Shown: positions 36,521-45,096, numbered from the stretch's first letter. The stretch: DNA of 45,096 nt from Planctomycetota bacterium (GCA_016873155.1 VGXX01000006.1:1-45096), one strand, 5' to 3'. Notes: a model not told the origin generated them from the letters alone. Numbers and translations: made by a program.

Positions 36521-36979
36521 TTAAGGAGTTGCTGGAGATGCTGTCTTCTCTTTTACCTCCTCTTTTATACCCAACTTCATCGTTTCCAGCCGATTAGATA
36601 ACTCAATTTCAGCCTTCTGGATATCATCTATTCGTTTCTTAAAGTCTTCTTCCGTAGTTTTATAATTGGCCTTAAGACCGCAAACGTGTTCGTCTAAATT
36701 TTTAATTACTGTTTCTATTTCTTTGATCTTTTGCTGGATATCGTTAGTGCAGTTCTTGATGTCATCCATGTCATTATGGAGCCCATTCCCATCATTTACA
36801 ATCAGAAAAATAGACCTGGATAAATCATCCAGCCGTTTTTCTAATGTTTGCGTTGTTTTAGAAATTTCGGATACCCTGCGATCTGTAACCGTCAACCTTT
36901 CATTTGAAGTAGTGCTACACCCGAACAAAAATATCGGTAACAGCAAGATACAATAGTAGGTTACAAAATTTTTTTTCAT
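36521..36979 (-). CDS. Coiled-coil lipoprotein
   Basis: 152 residues. The signal peptide ends in a lipobox (LFGC, Cys about residue 21), so it is lipid-anchored. Residues about 30-145 are heptad-like and rich in K, E, D and I, indicating a long coiled coil. No family recognised. It lies 54 bases before the small membrane protein and degP, probably the first gene of that unit. Confidence 0.7.
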   Translation of the reverse strand: MKKNFVTYYCILLLPIFLFGCSTTSNERLTVTDRRVSEISKTTQTLEKRLDDLSRSIFLIVNDGNGLHNDMDDIKNCTNDIQQKIKEIETVIKNLDEHVCGLKANYKTTEEDFKKRIDDIQKAEIELSNRLETMKLGIKEEVKEKTASPATP

Positions 36980-37092
36980 TTTATAATGTGTAATTATAAT
37001 TCAATTATATACAAACACAAAAAAATTTATTATAAACTGGAACTTTTTTTGAATTAAATATGTTTTTACTATCAAATTGTTCTCCTTTTTTA

Positions 37093-37147
37093 AGCAAGCT
37101 GACTTTCGCTTTCCTCCTTTTCTACGAAAGTCGGCTTGCTGTTTTTA
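37093..37147 (+). terminator. Strong hairpin with T-tract, plus-strand orientation
   Basis: AGCAAGC-T-GACTTTCG pairs with CGAAAGTC-G-GCTTGCT, followed by GTTTTTA. The T-tract is on the plus strand, yet both neighbouring genes are on the minus strand; read on minus the stem is followed by TTAAAAAA. Either a bidirectional terminator after the 37145 gene or the end of an unseen plus-strand RNA. Confidence 0.55.
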
Positions 37148-37480
37148 TAGGTAGGTATCTAAAAAGGAACCCAACGGCTTTCTGCGCTTTCTTTTTTCTA
37201 TATCCAAGGGATCGGTAATTCCCGTAGTTTGAATATTCTTTGCATTCTCTCCCAGTGTAACGTTTTTGACTGTCTGTGCAAAAACCTCACTTTTTTTCTG
37301 TATCCTCTCTGCGGTCTGTGAGTGGATACTTTTAAATACATTTTTAATATCATCCGTGCGGTTATTCATCACATCGTTTTTAAAATCAAGGCCGGGGGTT
37401 TCTTTGTTGTTTGTTTGTGTGGATAATTTTTTAATTTGCTCAAGAAGTTTTGATGCTGCTGGAGTTACGCCATTTACCAT
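37145..37480 (-). CDS. Unknown 111-residue protein
   Basis: A good AGGAGG ribosome site stands before the ATG at 37480. The protein is hydrophilic and lysine- and asparagine-rich, without membrane segments, and ends in RKRRKPLGSFLDTYL. I do not recognise a family. Helical and probably small and cytoplasmic. Confidence 0.6.
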   Translation of the reverse strand: MVNGVTPAASKLLEQIKKLSTQTNNKETPGLDFKNDVMNNRTDDIKNVFKSIHSQTAERIQKKSEVFAQTVKNVTLGENAKNIQTTGITDPLDIEKRKRRKPLGSFLDTYL

Positions 37481-37953
37481 ATCCCTTCCTCCTAAAATGA
37501 TTTGATAAACCCATATATTCGTAATCTTTGATTAACTCAAGCGATTTTTGTACCTAAATTTGATCCAATTACTTAAAAAAATGTACATTTTTGAATAAAC
37601 GTATCAAACACTGTCGCATCAATGCGAATCATAAAAATGTTTATTATTTGAGCAGCAGGTACTATTCACACAAGTATAGTGAAACTCAAGTATTACGATA
37701 TTTTTTACCAAATTTTTAAATAGCTCTTATTATACATTGAAGGGATGTGTAAAATGGTTTTTATCTTGTTGTGTTATGAATAGAAGTTTAAAACTGTTAA
37801 ATAGCGATATAGTAATTGACTACAACTCACGAGAATTTACACGAGTCTGTTGTGAAATTCAACTTGATTGTGAGTATTTAATTTTGTCAAATTGTATTTT
37901 TGTGTACTAATTGGTATATTTTTTTTATAAAATATTGCACTAAGGAACAAATC
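37481..37953. other. AT-rich non-coding stretch
   Basis: No supported gene, repeat or palindrome in this interval; very AT-rich. It leads into the ssrA promoter. Confidence 0.5.
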
Positions 37954-37982
37954 TTGCTCAATTTTTCATCAAAACATAAAAT
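37954..37982 (+). promoter_or_regulatory. Promoter of ssrA
   Basis: TTGCTC (37954-37959), 17 bases, TAAAAT (37977-37982), ending 15 bases before the mature tmRNA 5' end; a short leader would be removed by RNase P. Confidence 0.5.
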
Positions 37983-37997
37983 TAACTCGTTATAAAA

Positions 37998-38352
37998 GGG
38001 GGCGAAAGGATTCGACCGGATAGTTTGAGGTATAGGTGGCGTATTGAGGTTGTCAGGCGGCCTCATTAAAAACCTGGCAAAATGATTTAAATGCCGAATA
38101 TCCAATGGCAATGGCTGCTTAATTAACAGCCACGTTTCATTAGTCTTACCTGCGAGGTTAATGAAACGACGATTAGCAGGTTAGTTCTGTTCTTCTGCCC
38201 GGTGGGAACTGAATGAACTATCAACTGAGCTGGTCTATGGAAACCCTGTCTGTTGGGGTTCCGGATGACGAGACTTAAAAAACCGACTATATACGTAGAA
38301 GCCTATGCTGAAATGTCTAGGGACGCGGGTTCAATTCCCGCCGCCTCCACCA
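37998..38352 (+). ncRNA. ssrA: Transfer-messenger RNA (tmRNA)
   Basis: Rescues stalled ribosomes by tagging proteins for degradation. The 5' end GGGGGCGAAAGGATTCGACC is the classic tmRNA start. It pairs with the 3' end CGCCTCC (one G-T pair), followed by the encoded A-CCA (CCA at 38350-38352). The T-arm GGGTTCAATTCCC is present. The internal reading frame near 38078-38122 gives a tag of about QNDLNAEYPMAMAA then TAA, at tmRNA position about 81-125, where tags normally lie. The exact resume codon is uncertain. One-piece form, 355 bases. Confidence 0.95.
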
Positions 38353-38405
38353 TTTCGAGATTATTTTTCAAATGCGAACTCTTGTGTTTTTACCTAAAAA
38401 ATTTG

Positions 38406-39743
38406 TCAGGTATTCATCTGATAAATCAGTGATTTAGCCATCTCAATGGCTTCTTCTTTCGTTTTCAGGTTGCCTTCGAGTTGTTCATCCTCAATTTTCG
38501 TCAGAATATCTTTAAATACAGGACCTGGTTTTAATCCCATGGCGATGAGGTCGTGGCCGGTAATAAGGGGCTTAGGTTTGACCTCTTCGTGACTCAGTTT
38601 ACTGAACATCTCCTGGCAGTAGTGGTAGTCCGATAGATCGCCACTGCTGGCAAGAGCGTCGATTCTGCACAACTCCGCCAGTTCCGGATAACCCTCCTCT
38701 GCTAACAGTCTTTTCAGTTTGCTCAGCCGCATCTTTTGGGCATCCTTAAAATACAGGTGCTTTAAAACAAGCCAGACAATACGATCCTTTTCGGCATTGG
38801 ATGTTTTTAACCGATCGCAGATTTTTGCTGTCATGTCAGCGCCCACCTTTTCATGCAGATTGAACCGGATTCGGTCTGACTCCTCAAAAGTAACGGTCTT
38901 TCCGATGTCATGGAGGATCACTCCCATTGCCAGCGTCCATGTCGGTCTTTCCATCCCCTGTTCAGGAACAGGGGTAAGCTTGGATAGACACAAAAGGGTA
39001 TGCACAAAGACATCGCCCTCAGGGTGAAAGTTTTCAGGCTGTCGTACGCCTTTCATGCTTGATACTTCTGGTAGTATTTCTTGCAAAAGACAAAGTTCAT
39101 CCAGGAGTTTAATGCCAATATGCGGGTTCGGACCCGTTAATATCTTTTCCAGTTCTTCCCGTATACGTTCGGCGCTGACCACATGAATATTCTTGGCAAG
39201 CTGAATAATCGCACGCCTTGTATCATCATGGATGGGGAAATTAAAACGGCATGCAAAGCGGGCTGCCCGTATCATGCGCAGTTTATCCTCTGTGAACCGT
39301 TCGACGGGGTTTCCTATTGTGCGGATAATACCTCTAGAAATGTCGGCCTGTCCGTCCACAAAATCTAATATTTCATTCTTTACGGGATCGTAAAGCAGGC
39401 CATTGATGGTGAAATCCCGCCGTTTTACATCTGCTTCTGGGGTGCTGAAGGCTACGTAATCAGGATGACGCCCATCAGTGTAAGAGCCTTCCGTACGAAA
39501 GGTAGCCACCTCGAAGTTGTGACCCTCTTTGACGACAATAACCACGCCAAACTGCACGCCTACCGGAATAGTCCTCTCAAAGAGTTTCATAATATCCTCA
39601 GGAAGGGCGCTGGTGGCGATATCATAATCTTCAGATTCCTTCCCCATAATCATATCGCGCACACACCCGCCGGCAAAGAATGCCTTATAGCCGTGTTCTT
39701 GCAGGGTTTTTACGATTTCCAGGGCGTTTTGTTTGACAGTCAT
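38406..39743 (-). CDS. cca: CCA-adding enzyme / poly(A) polymerase family
   Basis: Class II nucleotidyltransferase that adds or repairs the CCA end of tRNA. 445 residues. Seen: FAGGCVRDMIMGKESEDYDIAT (GG and DxD metal site), RRDFTINGLLYD, the primer-binding EDKLRMIRAARFACRF, and an HD domain (GVILHDIGKT with HEKVGAD). The HD domain favours a CCA enzyme with phosphohydrolase-like activity over a pure poly(A) polymerase. Convergent with ssrA, 53 bases away. Confidence 0.93.
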   Translation of the reverse strand: MTVKQNALEIVKTLQEHGYKAFFAGGCVRDMIMGKESEDYDIATSALPEDIMKLFERTIPVGVQFGVVIVVKEGHNFEVATFRTEGSYTDGRHPDYVAFSTPEADVKRRDFTINGLLYDPVKNEILDFVDGQADISRGIIRTIGNPVERFTEDKLRMIRAARFACRFNFPIHDDTRRAIIQLAKNIHVVSAERIREELEKILTGPNPHIGIKLLDELCLLQEILPEVSSMKGVRQPENFHPEGDVFVHTLLCLSKLTPVPEQGMERPTWTLAMGVILHDIGKTVTFEESDRIRFNLHEKVGADMTAKICDRLKTSNAEKDRIVWLVLKHLYFKDAQKMRLSKLKRLLAEEGYPELAELCRIDALASSGDLSDYHYCQEMFSKLSHEEVKPKPLITGHDLIAMGLKPGPVFKDILTKIEDEQLEGNLKTKEEAIEMAKSLIYQMNT

Positions 39744-39783
39744 TCTTTTCTCTTACCTTTTCGGTCTTAGAATGTTCCATCTT

Positions 39784-40173
39784 TCAGTGCTTGATCTGCA
39801 GGAGCGGAAGAAGAATTTCCCGCCAGTCTTCGACTGCGCCGTTAACACCACCAATTTCAAGCCCATCCATGTCGTAGTAGATTTCTATCTTCTCATCACA
39901 GCATCCGCATTTGAGCAGATATCGTGGAGATTTCCTGCCTGTGCCTTTCCTGTGGTACACCCGAATCTGAGGATGCCCGAATCTGGAACCATTGTAGAAT
40001 TTGTTCTTTCGCTTCAGGATTGTTGCCATAATTTCACCCTCTTTTTTTAATGTGTTCCGGGCATACTGCATCAACTCTTTTTTTCTTTTAGAAAGGTTTT
40101 TTACCGGAACCCATTCACCTTTTTCAAAACTATCAAGGATTTGTTTTTCTTCTTCCGACAATTTAGTTTTCAT
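39784..40173 (-). CDS. Chimeric small protein: antitoxin-like N-terminus plus unknown domain
   Basis: 129 residues from the ATG at 40173 (AAGGA upstream). The first 45 residues (MKTKLSEEEKQILDSFEKGE then WVPVKNL ... QYARNTLKK) match the start of CopG-like antitoxins, but the DNA-binding half is missing. The frame runs straight into a second part beginning at M49 (ATILKRKNKF), itself preceded by a good ribosome site (GAGGGTG). That part, with YLLKCGCCDEKIEIYYDMDG and WREILLPLL, is unknown to me. Either a fusion after deletion, or two overlapping genes of which the second is an independent 81-residue protein. Confidence 0.55.
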   Translation of the reverse strand: MKTKLSEEEKQILDSFEKGEWVPVKNLSKRKKELMQYARNTLKKEGEIMATILKRKNKFYNGSRFGHPQIRVYHRKGTGRKSPRYLLKCGCCDEKIEIYYDMDGLEIGGVNGAVEDWREILLPLLQIKH

Positions 40174-40181
40174 TGTTTTCC

Positions 40182-40300
40182 TTGCTAATGACGGAATTAA
40201 GCGGCAACCGTGGACGGCGCGCAGAGAGCGGCCGCATGCGTTCACACTCATATTAGCGCCAGCAAGGCGGACGACCTGCAAAGAGTTACAACTCTCATCG
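40182..40300. other. GC-rich island of unknown origin
   Basis: Distinctly GC-rich sequence (GACGGCGCGCAGAGAGCGGC, CGCCAGCAAGGCGGACGACC) in an AT-leaning neighbourhood, with no supported gene. Probably acquired DNA. Confidence 0.35.
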
Positions 40301-40363
40301 TATTAATTTGACTCATTTGTCAAACAAAATAGTGTCTGTACTTATTTGTGTCCCATGCTCTTG

Positions 40364-41050
40364 TTAGGCTGCCTTCCGAATTCGCAGCATTTCATTCCCG
40401 CCCCGCTGCAACTCATAACCCACCTTTTCCACACTTACTACAAAACCTTCGGACGTAAGTTCCTCAATAAGTGGTTGCACGTAAGGAGACTCCCTCAACA
40501 TCAGCGTCAGTAGCGGAAAAATACGAACCTCCGAGGCCACACGGAACATTTCTCAAACTGACGTTCGATGAAACTCATACGTAAAATGATCCGAGTACAG
40601 AAACAAGAAGTGAGAACATAGAGCAAGCTGGTATTGGCTATCGTCAAACTCTAAAGTCGGTAGCTCCCCTACAACATAGCGCCCTTGGTTTTTCCCATTT
40701 TCATAGTCGGCCACAAATCGGCGTAACACATTTAGCCGATTTTCCTTCAAGTGTTCTGGCGATTTGTGATAAGACCAGATCCAATCGTTTGGGGTGGATT
40801 TCACCTGAGCAATGATGTTGTCAACAACCGAATAGAATCGCTTTTCGATTTCTTCGGCGCGAAAAACATACAGCGGATCAACGGAAATCACTGATTTTCC
40901 CTGGGCAAACATCTCAGCGTTAAAACTTGCCGGGCCGTCGCCGACACCAATAATCTTCTTGTTAATATCTTCATCAGAGAGCAGGAACATTTTCTCGTAT
41001 TCGTGCATTGACCGACCAAACGGAACGACGTTTTCTAGTTTCATTGCCAT
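40364..41050 (-). pseudogene. SAM-dependent methyltransferase-like gene broken by TGA
   Basis: The frame is continuous from 41050 to 40364 except for one TGA at 40553-40555. Part one: IIGVGDGPASFNAEMFAQGK, VISVDPLYVF, LALCSHFLFLYSDHFTYEFH. Part two: EMFRVASEVRIFPLLTLML, KVGYELQRGGNEMLRIRK. The G-x-G-DGPASF glycine loop and the acid in SVDPLY fit a class I methyltransferase. Relatives that I recall have leucine or a similar residue at the TGA site, so this is a nonsense mutation rather than recoding. The stop codon lies in GCCTAAC, an attC-like core. Confidence 0.65.
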
Positions 41051-41210
41051 GCAACAAACATTCTTGATTGTTTAACATTCTTTTTTATCTTTATTCTACA
41101 CTTATCAGCATATTTTCGGATAGCATAGCGGTCGTCAAAGGGAATTGCCCGCCAAAACCACAGGAATTTATACAATAGTAACGTATTAAATAAGTTTACT
41201 TTAAACATCA

Positions 41211-41275
41211 TTGCGGGCGACAGTGAAGCAATCCCTGTTTTGAGATTGCTTCGTCGTTCCTCCTCGCAATGACAA
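41211..41275. repeat. GAAGCAATC/GATTGCTTC inverted repeat
   Basis: ATTGC ... GAAGCAATC, centre CCTGTTTTGA, GATTGCTTC ... GCAAT; a nested palindrome. The rest of 41051-41306 is non-coding, despite an open frame that only translates this repeat. Confidence 0.75.
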
Positions 41276-41306
41276 CCCTCTTTTAACATTTACTAAGCAT
41301 CCTTAC

Positions 41307-42818
41307 TTATCTCCCCCTTAACAGGCCAAGATGCGGCTCTTTGAAGGAATAGAGGCTGTGGACGGTGCCTTCCGCCTGGGCAGATGGTGAGCGCATTTCA
41401 AAGCGGAGCGTACCATCATATATTCCCTTATGAAGTTCCTGAATGCTTTTACATCCAAGCTCCTGCAATGAATGGAGCAGGCTCTGCATGAGATATTGGA
41501 CAAGATGGATGACCGAGCCTTTATCCACGACCGTACCGGTAACACCCTGCGCAACTTTTATCCGGTCTTCAACAGAGAGGTATCTCTTTCCTCCGCCTTT
41601 TTCCATGGCCTCATGGGATGCCATACCTCTGTATTTTTTAACGCGTACGCCGCCTTCGTAAAAATATTCGCCCGGAGACTCACTGGTGCCGGCAAGTAAA
41701 CCGCCCATCATAACGGTGCTGGCGCCCAGAGATAATGCCTTTACAATATGTCCAATATGGGCTATGCCGCCATCTGCCATGACGGGGATATTTGCGTATT
41801 CTTTAGAGAACTTTGCCGTATGATACACCGCAGAGCCTTGCGCCCTCCCAACAGAAAGGGTGTCTTGTGTGATACAGATCGAACCACTCCCCATCCCGAT
41901 GCGAAGGGCATCAGCGCCCGCATCAATCAATGATTTGCACTGTTTGGCGGTAACGACATTCCCTCCCATTACCTCAAGGTGCGGGTACGTTTTCTTGATA
42001 TATTTGATTGTATTGATCTGGAATACAGAATCACCCTGGGACGAATCGATCACGATAACGTCCACCCCTGCCTTTACCAGTTCTGCCAGGCGTTCCTTGT
42101 CTTCTTCCCGTGTAGAAAGCGCAGCGCCCACAAGCAGTTGTTTATCCTTGTTTTTAGAGGCAAATGGGAAGTCCTCATTCTTCAGCAGATCGGTGCGACT
42201 CATGAGAGATACGAGACGGCCCTGTTTGTCAACAAGCGGAAGTTTCCCCTTTTTGCTTTCCTTGAGTATCTTATTCCCTTCTGCCAGAGAAATTCCGGCT
42301 GGCGCTGTAATCAACCGGGTGGTCATCACCTCTTTTAATAATTTGGTTCGGTCTTCCTCAAAATCAATGTCTCTCTTTGTCACAATTCCCACAAGTTTAG
42401 AGGTTAACGTACCATCCTCGGTAATGGGAATACCTGAAAAACCATACGTTTCTTTGAAAATATCGACGTCACGAATAGTATGGTTTGGGCTGAGCACTAC
42501 AGGCTCGGTGATAAATCCATTTTCGAATCTTTTGACACGGCGCACCTCTTTCACCTGTTCCTCAATGGTGTTATTGTAATGGATAATGCCGATACCACCC
42601 AGCAGCGCCATACAGATCGCCATCTTGGCTTCAGTCACAGTATCCATAGGTGAACTGACCAGTGGTCTTTTGATCTTTATATTACGGGTAAGGTTGGTTT
42701 CTAGGGTGATTGCATCAAGCGCAAAATCGATGTGGCCTGGCAGCAGGATAAAATCATTATAAGTGATCCCCCCTTGGCCTTCAAAAAACGTCTTCGCATC
42801 CAGTCCGTTGGGTGACAT
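41307..42818 (-). CDS. guaB: IMP dehydrogenase, eukaryote-like type
   Basis: Converts IMP to XMP, the first step to GMP. 503 residues with a TIM barrel and two CBS domains (about 105-215). The catalytic cysteine is C315 in [20 protein letters not shown]. This loop, the late [20 protein letters not shown] and the C-terminal [16 protein letters not shown] are like animal and fungal IMPDH; usual bacterial enzymes read GPGSICTTR at the loop. Flap residues [12 protein letters not shown] are normal. The ATG is confirmed by the family start NGLDAKTFF ... [10 protein letters not shown]. Confidence 0.95.
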   Translation of the reverse strand: MSPNGLDAKTFFEGQGGITYNDFILLPGHIDFALDAITLETNLTRNIKIKRPLVSSPMDTVTEAKMAICMALLGGIGIIHYNNTIEEQVKEVRRVKRFENGFITEPVVLSPNHTIRDVDIFKETYGFSGIPITEDGTLTSKLVGIVTKRDIDFEEDRTKLLKEVMTTRLITAPAGISLAEGNKILKESKKGKLPLVDKQGRLVSLMSRTDLLKNEDFPFASKNKDKQLLVGAALSTREEDKERLAELVKAGVDVIVIDSSQGDSVFQINTIKYIKKTYPHLEVMGGNVVTAKQCKSLIDAGADALRIGMGSGSICITQDTLSVGRAQGSAVYHTAKFSKEYANIPVMADGGIAHIGHIVKALSLGASTVMMGGLLAGTSESPGEYFYEGGVRVKKYRGMASHEAMEKGGGKRYLSVEDRIKVAQGVTGTVVDKGSVIHLVQYLMQSLLHSLQELGCKSIQELHKGIYDGTLRFEMRSPSAQAEGTVHSLYSFKEPHLGLLRGR

Positions 42819-42907
42819 AACTTTTTATTACCTCCGATAGTTATTTATAAATTTCGTGCTTCCCAATATCATGGTAAATTACTGTTTCTTTATCTATTAA
42901 AAGCAAA

Positions 42908-45096
42908 TTATAACATCATATAGGGATCAACATCAACTATTGCTTGCACACTTTTTGACGGTTTTAGCATGTCTGATATTCCTTGAAGGGCATCGTGGAT
43001 ACTATTGTGATTCTGAGCCCTTAATAAGAGATGCCATCGGAACATGTCATTAATTTTCATCACGGGCGCTGGCGACGGTCCGAGTATTTCCAGTTGGTTT
43101 CCGATTGTTTTTGCAATCTCTTTCAGCTTTTCAGTAACGATGGAAGATTTTTCCTTTGCTTTGTCTTCCGTTCGACTGCGAAAAACAATTCTGGCCAATT
43201 TACCAAAAGGAGGATAATTCAGTTGTTTTCTATATTCCAGTTCCTTTTTTGCAAATCCTTCATAATCATGGGCTGCTGCATACGTGATGCTGTAATGTCT
43301 GGGGTTGAACGATTGTACAACTACCCTGCCCCCCTTTGACCCTCTGCCCGTGCGCCCTGCAACCTGTGAGATGAGCTGGAATGTGCGTTCGCTTGCACGG
43401 AAATCTGGCAGGTTAAGTATCGTATCCGCTGAGATTACACCCACCAGGGTAACGTTGGGAAAATCCAGCCCTTTTGCAATCATTTGTGTGCCAAGCAATA
43501 TCTGAACGTCCCCACGCTCGAATGCGGTCAGCGCCTTTTCGTGTGCGTTGCGTGCACGCATGGTATCACTGTCCATCCGGAGAATTTTATATTGAGGAAA
43601 CTTGGCAATAATTTCGTCCTCAATTTTTTCGGTGCCAAACCCGCGATAGTTAATATTACCTGTCATGCAGTCCGGACACGACTCCAGTGGTGGGGCTTCC
43701 GCATGACAATAATGGCACAAGGCTGTATTTAATTTTTTGTGAAAGGTCATGGGAATGTCACATTTCCGGCATTTTAATACGAATCCGCAGCGTTTGCAGT
43801 GAAGGTACGGTGCAAATCCTCTCCGGTTTAAAAACAGGATCACCTGCTCATTCCGTGAAAGCGCCTGATTCATGTAATATCCCAGCCGTTGAGAAATAAT
43901 GTGGTGTCCTCTTCGTTTGCGAACTTCTTCGCTCATATCTACAATCTCGATTGGAGGAAGCTGTTGATTGCCGATTCTTCTGGAAAGGACGATCTTTTCG
44001 TAGTTTCCAAGCGTTGCATGGTAATACGTTTCGAGGGAGGGGGTCGCCGTGCCCAATATAACCATGGCGTTTTCATAGGTTGCCCTCAGGATTGCGACAT
44101 CCCTTGCATTGTAACGCGGGTTGTTTTCCTGTTTATAGGTGTTCTCATGTTCCTCGTCAATAATGACCAACCCGACGTTTTTTAACGGTGCAAATATGGA
44201 TGACCGCGCGCCAATGACGATGTCTACCTTGTTTTCCTTAATATCAATCCACTGCGAATAGTGGAATGTACCCTGGAGGTGACTGTGCAGTATGGCCACA
44301 TTGTTAAATCTTGCCTTTATGCGTTGAATAGTCTGTGAAGTGAGAGATATTTCCGGGACAAGGAATATAGCCTTGCGGCCTTGCTCAAGCACTTTTGCAA
44401 TTGATTGAAGATAGACCTCTGTTTTCCCGCTGCCGGTAATACCGTGAAGTAAGATAACGCCATGCTTGTGTGTAACATCGCACGGTAAAGCATCGTTTTT
44501 CCCATCAGATATGTTTATCTCCCTTCCCTCTCCTTCATGTAAAAGACCTCCCCCTTCCCCTCCTTGCGAAGGAGGGGATTGAGGGGTGGTTAAGGCGGGA
44601 GTAATCCAGTTACTAGTATAGAGTGCAATGAGTTTTTTGTTAATAACATCAAAGGCATTTTGCTGCTCTCCGGTAAAAGTTAAATGTTGTTGCAATGGAC
44701 CAAAATCACAAGATGTATCAACATCGTGCTGTGGTTTTTTTTGTATGGCAAGAAATCCCTTCCTTTCAAGCTGGCGAAGTCCGGGCATCTTGCAACCACT
44801 GATCTGTATGAGTTCATTTGCGCCTATTTCCCGGAAATTTTCACTGAAAAATTCAAGCACCTTCGCCTGTTTTGGCGCACGTGTTTTTAATTGCGAGAGG
44901 GTTTGCTGGTCAAGTTGTGTCAGGGCATCGCAAGGCGTAACAAAGAGCGCCTCCTTTTCCTTTACGCTTCTGCGCGCAACGGGTGGAATCACGGCGTTAA
45001 TCGCCTCTCCCCAGCCGCAGTAGTAATGGGATGATAGCCACTTCGTAATCCTGAGCATCACATCGTCGGCCAGCGGTGTCTTGTCAATGACATTTA
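42908..45096 (-). CDS. priA: Primosomal protein N' (PriA helicase), start beyond the window
   Basis: Restarts stalled replication forks. The C-terminal 729 codons are present; the frame is open to the right edge (VIDKTPLADDVMLRITKW), so the true start lies outside. Seen: DNA-binding domain, Walker A LLHGITGSGKTEVYLQ, DEEH box IIDEEHENTYKQ, eight zinc cysteines (CKRCG, CRKC, CHYC, CPDC), and QVAGRTGRGSKGG. Between the N-terminal domain and Walker A, residues TTPQSPPSQGGEGGGLLHEG are the translation of a dispersed palindrome (44548-44592), lengthening the linker. Confidence 0.95.
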   Translation of the reverse strand, partial: NVIDKTPLADDVMLRITKWLSSHYYCGWGEAINAVIPPVARRSVKEKEALFVTPCDALTQLDQQTLSQLKTRAPKQAKVLEFFSENFREIGANELIQISGCKMPGLRQLERKGFLAIQKKPQHDVDTSCDFGPLQQHLTFTGEQQNAFDVINKKLIALYTSNWITPALTTPQSPPSQGGEGGGLLHEGEGREINISDGKNDALPCDVTHKHGVILLHGITGSGKTEVYLQSIAKVLEQGRKAIFLVPEISLTSQTIQRIKARFNNVAILHSHLQGTFHYSQWIDIKENKVDIVIGARSSIFAPLKNVGLVIIDEEHENTYKQENNPRYNARDVAILRATYENAMVILGTATPSLETYYHATLGNYEKIVLSRRIGNQQLPPIEIVDMSEEVRKRRGHHIISQRLGYYMNQALSRNEQVILFLNRRGFAPYLHCKRCGFVLKCRKCDIPMTFHKKLNTALCHYCHAEAPPLESCPDCMTGNINYRGFGTEKIEDEIIAKFPQYKILRMDSDTMRARNAHEKALTAFERGDVQILLGTQMIAKGLDFPNVTLVGVISADTILNLPDFRASERTFQLISQVAGRTGRGSKGGRVVVQSFNPRHYSITYAAAHDYEGFAKKELEYRKQLNYPPFGKLARIVFRSRTEDKAKEKSSIVTEKLKEIAKTIGNQLEILGPSPAPVMKINDMFRWHLLLRAQNHNSIHDALQGISDMLKPSKSVQAIVDVDPYMML
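44548..44592. repeat. CCCCTCCTT palindrome inside priA
   Basis: CCCCTCCTTGCGAAGGAGGGG core with CCCCCTTC before it and ATTGAGGGGTGG after. The same element is intergenic at 22069-22112 and 13049-13087; here it is translated in frame. Confidence 0.85.

Noticed and set aside
40553-40555. TGA in the methyltransferase gene as selenocysteine
   Set aside because: Not at a redox cysteine position, and no convincing hairpin follows within 40 bases.
41041-41289. Open frame of 82 codons on the minus strand
   Set aside because: Half of it translates the GAAGCAATC inverted repeat; no ribosome site and no family features.
1-45096. CRISPR array or prophage
   Set aside because: Repeats are dispersed palindromes without regular spacers; no cas or phage structural genes seen.

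Overview
ORGANISM. Coding is dense, GC is moderate (about 42-45% by eye), and the intergenic spaces are full of short palindromic repeats. The gene content is Gram-negative: a TonB receptor, a CzcCBA-type efflux system, a lipoprotein and a DegP protease. The repeat load, a eukaryote-like IMP dehydrogenase, a DUF3786 Fe-S protein and an NDUFA9-like protein together suggest a planctomycete of the anammox type (Candidatus Brocadia and relatives). This is inference: no anammox hallmark gene (hydrazine synthase or dehydrogenase) lies in the window.

LAYOUT. 1-1.2 kb: a broken Cache/PAS sensor gene (-). 1.4-4.8 kb: a TonB-dependent receptor, then a RAYT (REP-associated Y1 transposase) tied physically to two copies of its own REP pair. 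4.9-12.2 kb: a metal-export locus made of a Cys-rich exported peptide, CzcC, CzcB and CzcA-like proteins, and a YnfA membrane protein. 12.4-14.6 kb: an IS4-like remnant with intact terminal inverted repeats, then a YdhR-like gene and a BrnT-type toxin/antitoxin pair behind an operator-like double palindrome. 14.6-22.0 kb (-): a central-metabolism cluster, icd - mntA/hepT - mdh - pyrE - sdhD - sdhC - DUF6978-like/DUF1828 - sdhA. It is interrupted twice by toxin-antitoxin-like pairs, each with one decayed partner, and no sdhB is present. 22.5-26.4 kb: a JAMM-domain/DinG-type helicase fusion and an NDUFA9-like epimerase, separated by a repeat cluster that is bracketed by a duplication of the helicase 3' end. 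26.7-31.1 kb (-): a thioredoxin-like protein with an in-frame TGA at its first catalytic cysteine (candidate selenoprotein), a DUF3786 Fe-S protein, RibF and a PpiD/SurA-like chaperone. 31.2-34.7 kb (+): TopA and a GH114-type protein. 34.7-37.5 kb (-): DegP/HtrA, a small membrane protein, a coiled-coil lipoprotein and an unknown 111-residue protein. 38.0-38.4 kb: tmRNA (ssrA). 38.4-45.1 kb (-): CCA-adding enzyme, a chimeric antitoxin-like ORF, a methyltransferase gene broken by TGA, GuaB, and PriA, which runs off the right edge.

HOW IT FITS TOGETHER. The metal-export genes form one unit, although repeats have entered between czcB and czcA. The TCA genes supply isocitrate, malate and succinate oxidation. 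Dispersed palindromes are the dominant evolutionary force here: they sit in most gaps and have entered at least three coding sequences in frame (RAYT N-terminus, CzcB, PriA). The points most worth a second look are the UxxC thioredoxin with a bSECIS-like hairpin, the JAMM-helicase fusion, and the covarying palindrome family.
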